This document shows, piece by piece, positions 7,194 to 7,866 of a stretch of 7,866 nucleotides of DNA (position 1 is its first letter; every line of letters starts with the position of its first letter). Both the position numbers and the translations under genes were made by a program. Below the pieces are notes generated by a model. That model made no database searches, was not told the DNA's origin, and worked only from the letters and a program-made list of their open reading frames with translations. Origin of the DNA: Lachnospiraceae bacterium (GTDB taxonomy: Bacteria > Bacillota > Clostridia > Lachnospirales > Lachnospiraceae). The stretch covers positions 1 through 7,866 of the forward strand of contig JAAVAG010000041.1 of assembly GCA_014804185.1 (NCBI GenBank), read 5' to 3'.

Positions 7194-7206
7194 TCTGATC
7201 AAGAGT

Positions 7207-7224
7207 TAGAAAATATATTTTCTA
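7207..7224. repeat. 18-bp perfect palindrome at the tig stop codon
   Basis: The sequence tagaaaatatattttcta is its own reverse complement and includes the tig stop codon. It is entirely A/T apart from one G-C pair per arm. There is no GC-rich stem, so it is not a standard intrinsic terminator. It could be a weak mRNA hairpin, a protein-binding operator, or chance in an AT-rich gap. Confidence 0.6.
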
Positions 7225-7866
7225 TTTTGCTTTTTCTACGGCGCTCTCCACAACAAGTTCCACAGCCTTGCCCACAGCCAGATCCTGGGTCAGCTGCTCC
7301 ATGCCTTTCTCGCCAAGAGTTTCTTTCACTTTATCCTCTTCCATATGGTACACTTCCGCCATCTTCTTAATCTCAGCGTCGATATCCTCCTCGGAAACCT
7401 GGATATTTTCCGCTTTCACAATGGCCTCCAGCACCAGTCTGGACTGAATCCGCATCAGCGCCTGGGGTTTTACCTGGTCGATCATCTGCTGCGTCGTCAC
7501 CCCGGTATACTCCGTATACTGTTCAAAAGACATGCCCTGCATCTGAAGCCTCTGCGCGAACTCCTCCACGAACTGCCTCTGCTGCGTTTCCACCATGGCG
7601 TCCGGAATCTCCATGGCCGAATCCGCCACGATTGCCCTGATTACGGCATCCTCTTTGTCCTTTTTCGCCTCGTCGGTCTTTCTCATCTCCAGGGTCTTCT
7701 TTACGTCCTCCCTGTACTCGGCCATTGTCTCAAACACGGAAACCTCGCTGGCAAACTCATCGTCCAGCTCCGGCAGCTGTTTCTCCTTGATGCTCTTTAC
7801 GGTACACTTGAATACGGCAGGCTTGCCCGCCAGTTCGGCCGCTTGATAATCCTCCGGGAAAGAAAC
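7222..7866 (-). CDS. tig: Trigger factor, C-terminal part (partial at window edge)
   Basis: Trigger factor is a ribosome-associated chaperone and peptidyl-prolyl isomerase that binds nascent chains at the exit tunnel. The frame is open to the window edge, so the N-terminal ribosome-binding domain and most of the FKBP-type isomerase domain lie outside. The 214 visible residues begin VSFPEDYQAAELAGK and run through VFKCTVKSIKEKQLPELDDEFA, the characteristic end of the isomerase domain. After that comes the helical C-terminal chaperone domain, rich in Glu, Lys and Gln (for example QQRQFVEEFAQRLQMQGMSF), ending VVESAVEKAK and a TAG stop. A GTG at 7737 is internal and is not the gene start. The gene is the upstream member of the tig-clpP-clpX block; the clpP start follows 58 bases after its stop. 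The family identification is firm from the FPEDY and LPELDDEFA segments. Confidence 0.96.
   Translation of the reverse strand, partial: VSFPEDYQAAELAGKPAVFKCTVKSIKEKQLPELDDEFASEVSVFETMAEYREDVKKTLEMRKTDEAKKDKEDAVIRAIVADSAMEIPDAMVETQQRQFVEEFAQRLQMQGMSFEQYTEYTGVTTQQMIDQVKPQALMRIQSRLVLEAIVKAENIQVSEEDIDAEIKKMAEVYHMEEDKVKETLGEKGMEQLTQDLAVGKAVELVVESAVEKAK

Noticed and set aside
7161..7202. Longer ClpP start at 7202 (MIRCPPERAGRCK extension)
   Set aside because: The extension translates the leader hairpin and the Shine-Dalgarno sequence; the ATG at 7163 has ideal spacing and gives the canonical Ser98/His123/Asp172 numbering.
7164..7221. CtsR or CIRCE heat-shock operator before clpP
   Set aside because: I looked for GGTCAAA-type direct repeats and the TTAGCACTC/GAGTGCTAA inverted repeat and saw neither; any such control would act upstream of tig, outside the window.
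7222..7737. Separate gene starting at the GTG at 7737
   Set aside because: The frame is continuous with recognisable trigger factor residues upstream to 7866, so the GTG is an internal valine.

Overview
This window looks like chromosomal DNA of a Gram-positive anaerobe of the class Clostridia, most likely a Lachnospiraceae-type organism. The evidence is the gene order tig-clpP-clpX-lon-engB, strong AGGAGG-type ribosome binding sites, roughly even GC content and the protein sequences. This is inferred from sequence recognition, not from a database search. All eight genes lie on the minus strand, so transcription runs from high to low coordinates. No convincing gene lies on the plus strand, and no gap between genes exceeds 94 bases.

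In transcription order: the C-terminal part of trigger factor (tig, 7866-7222, its start lies outside the window); clpP (7163-6564); clpX (6531-5266); a 94-base gap with a GC-rich hairpin; lon (5171-2733); engB, also called ysxC or yihA (2715-2107); a membrane protein of the AI-2E/PerM (YtvI-like) family (2104-848); truA (861-124), whose start overlaps the end of the membrane protein gene; and the first 38 codons of an unidentified gene (114-1).

The first half is a protein quality-control cluster. Trigger factor meets nascent chains at the ribosome, ClpXP unfolds and degrades tagged or damaged proteins, and Lon is the second ATP-dependent protease. The following genes concern ribosome biogenesis (EngB GTPase), membrane transport or sporulation (YtvI-like protein) and tRNA modification (TruA). 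Tight spacing from lon through the last gene suggests co-transcription. The hairpin between clpX and lon is the only clear candidate for uncoupling the two halves.

Most of the window is ordinary and well conserved. The most unusual signal is an in-frame array of 18-bp repeats in lon, coding for a histidine-bearing hexapeptide (consensus GHGDKT) in the linker between the ATPase and protease domains. A second, 15-bp array makes a charged EREKR tail on the membrane protein and also carries the truA ribosome binding site. Smaller points are a hairpin abutting the clpP ribosome binding site, an 18-bp perfect palindrome at the tig stop codon, and possible very short leader ORFs in front of clpX and engB. 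I do not see a wholly new system here.
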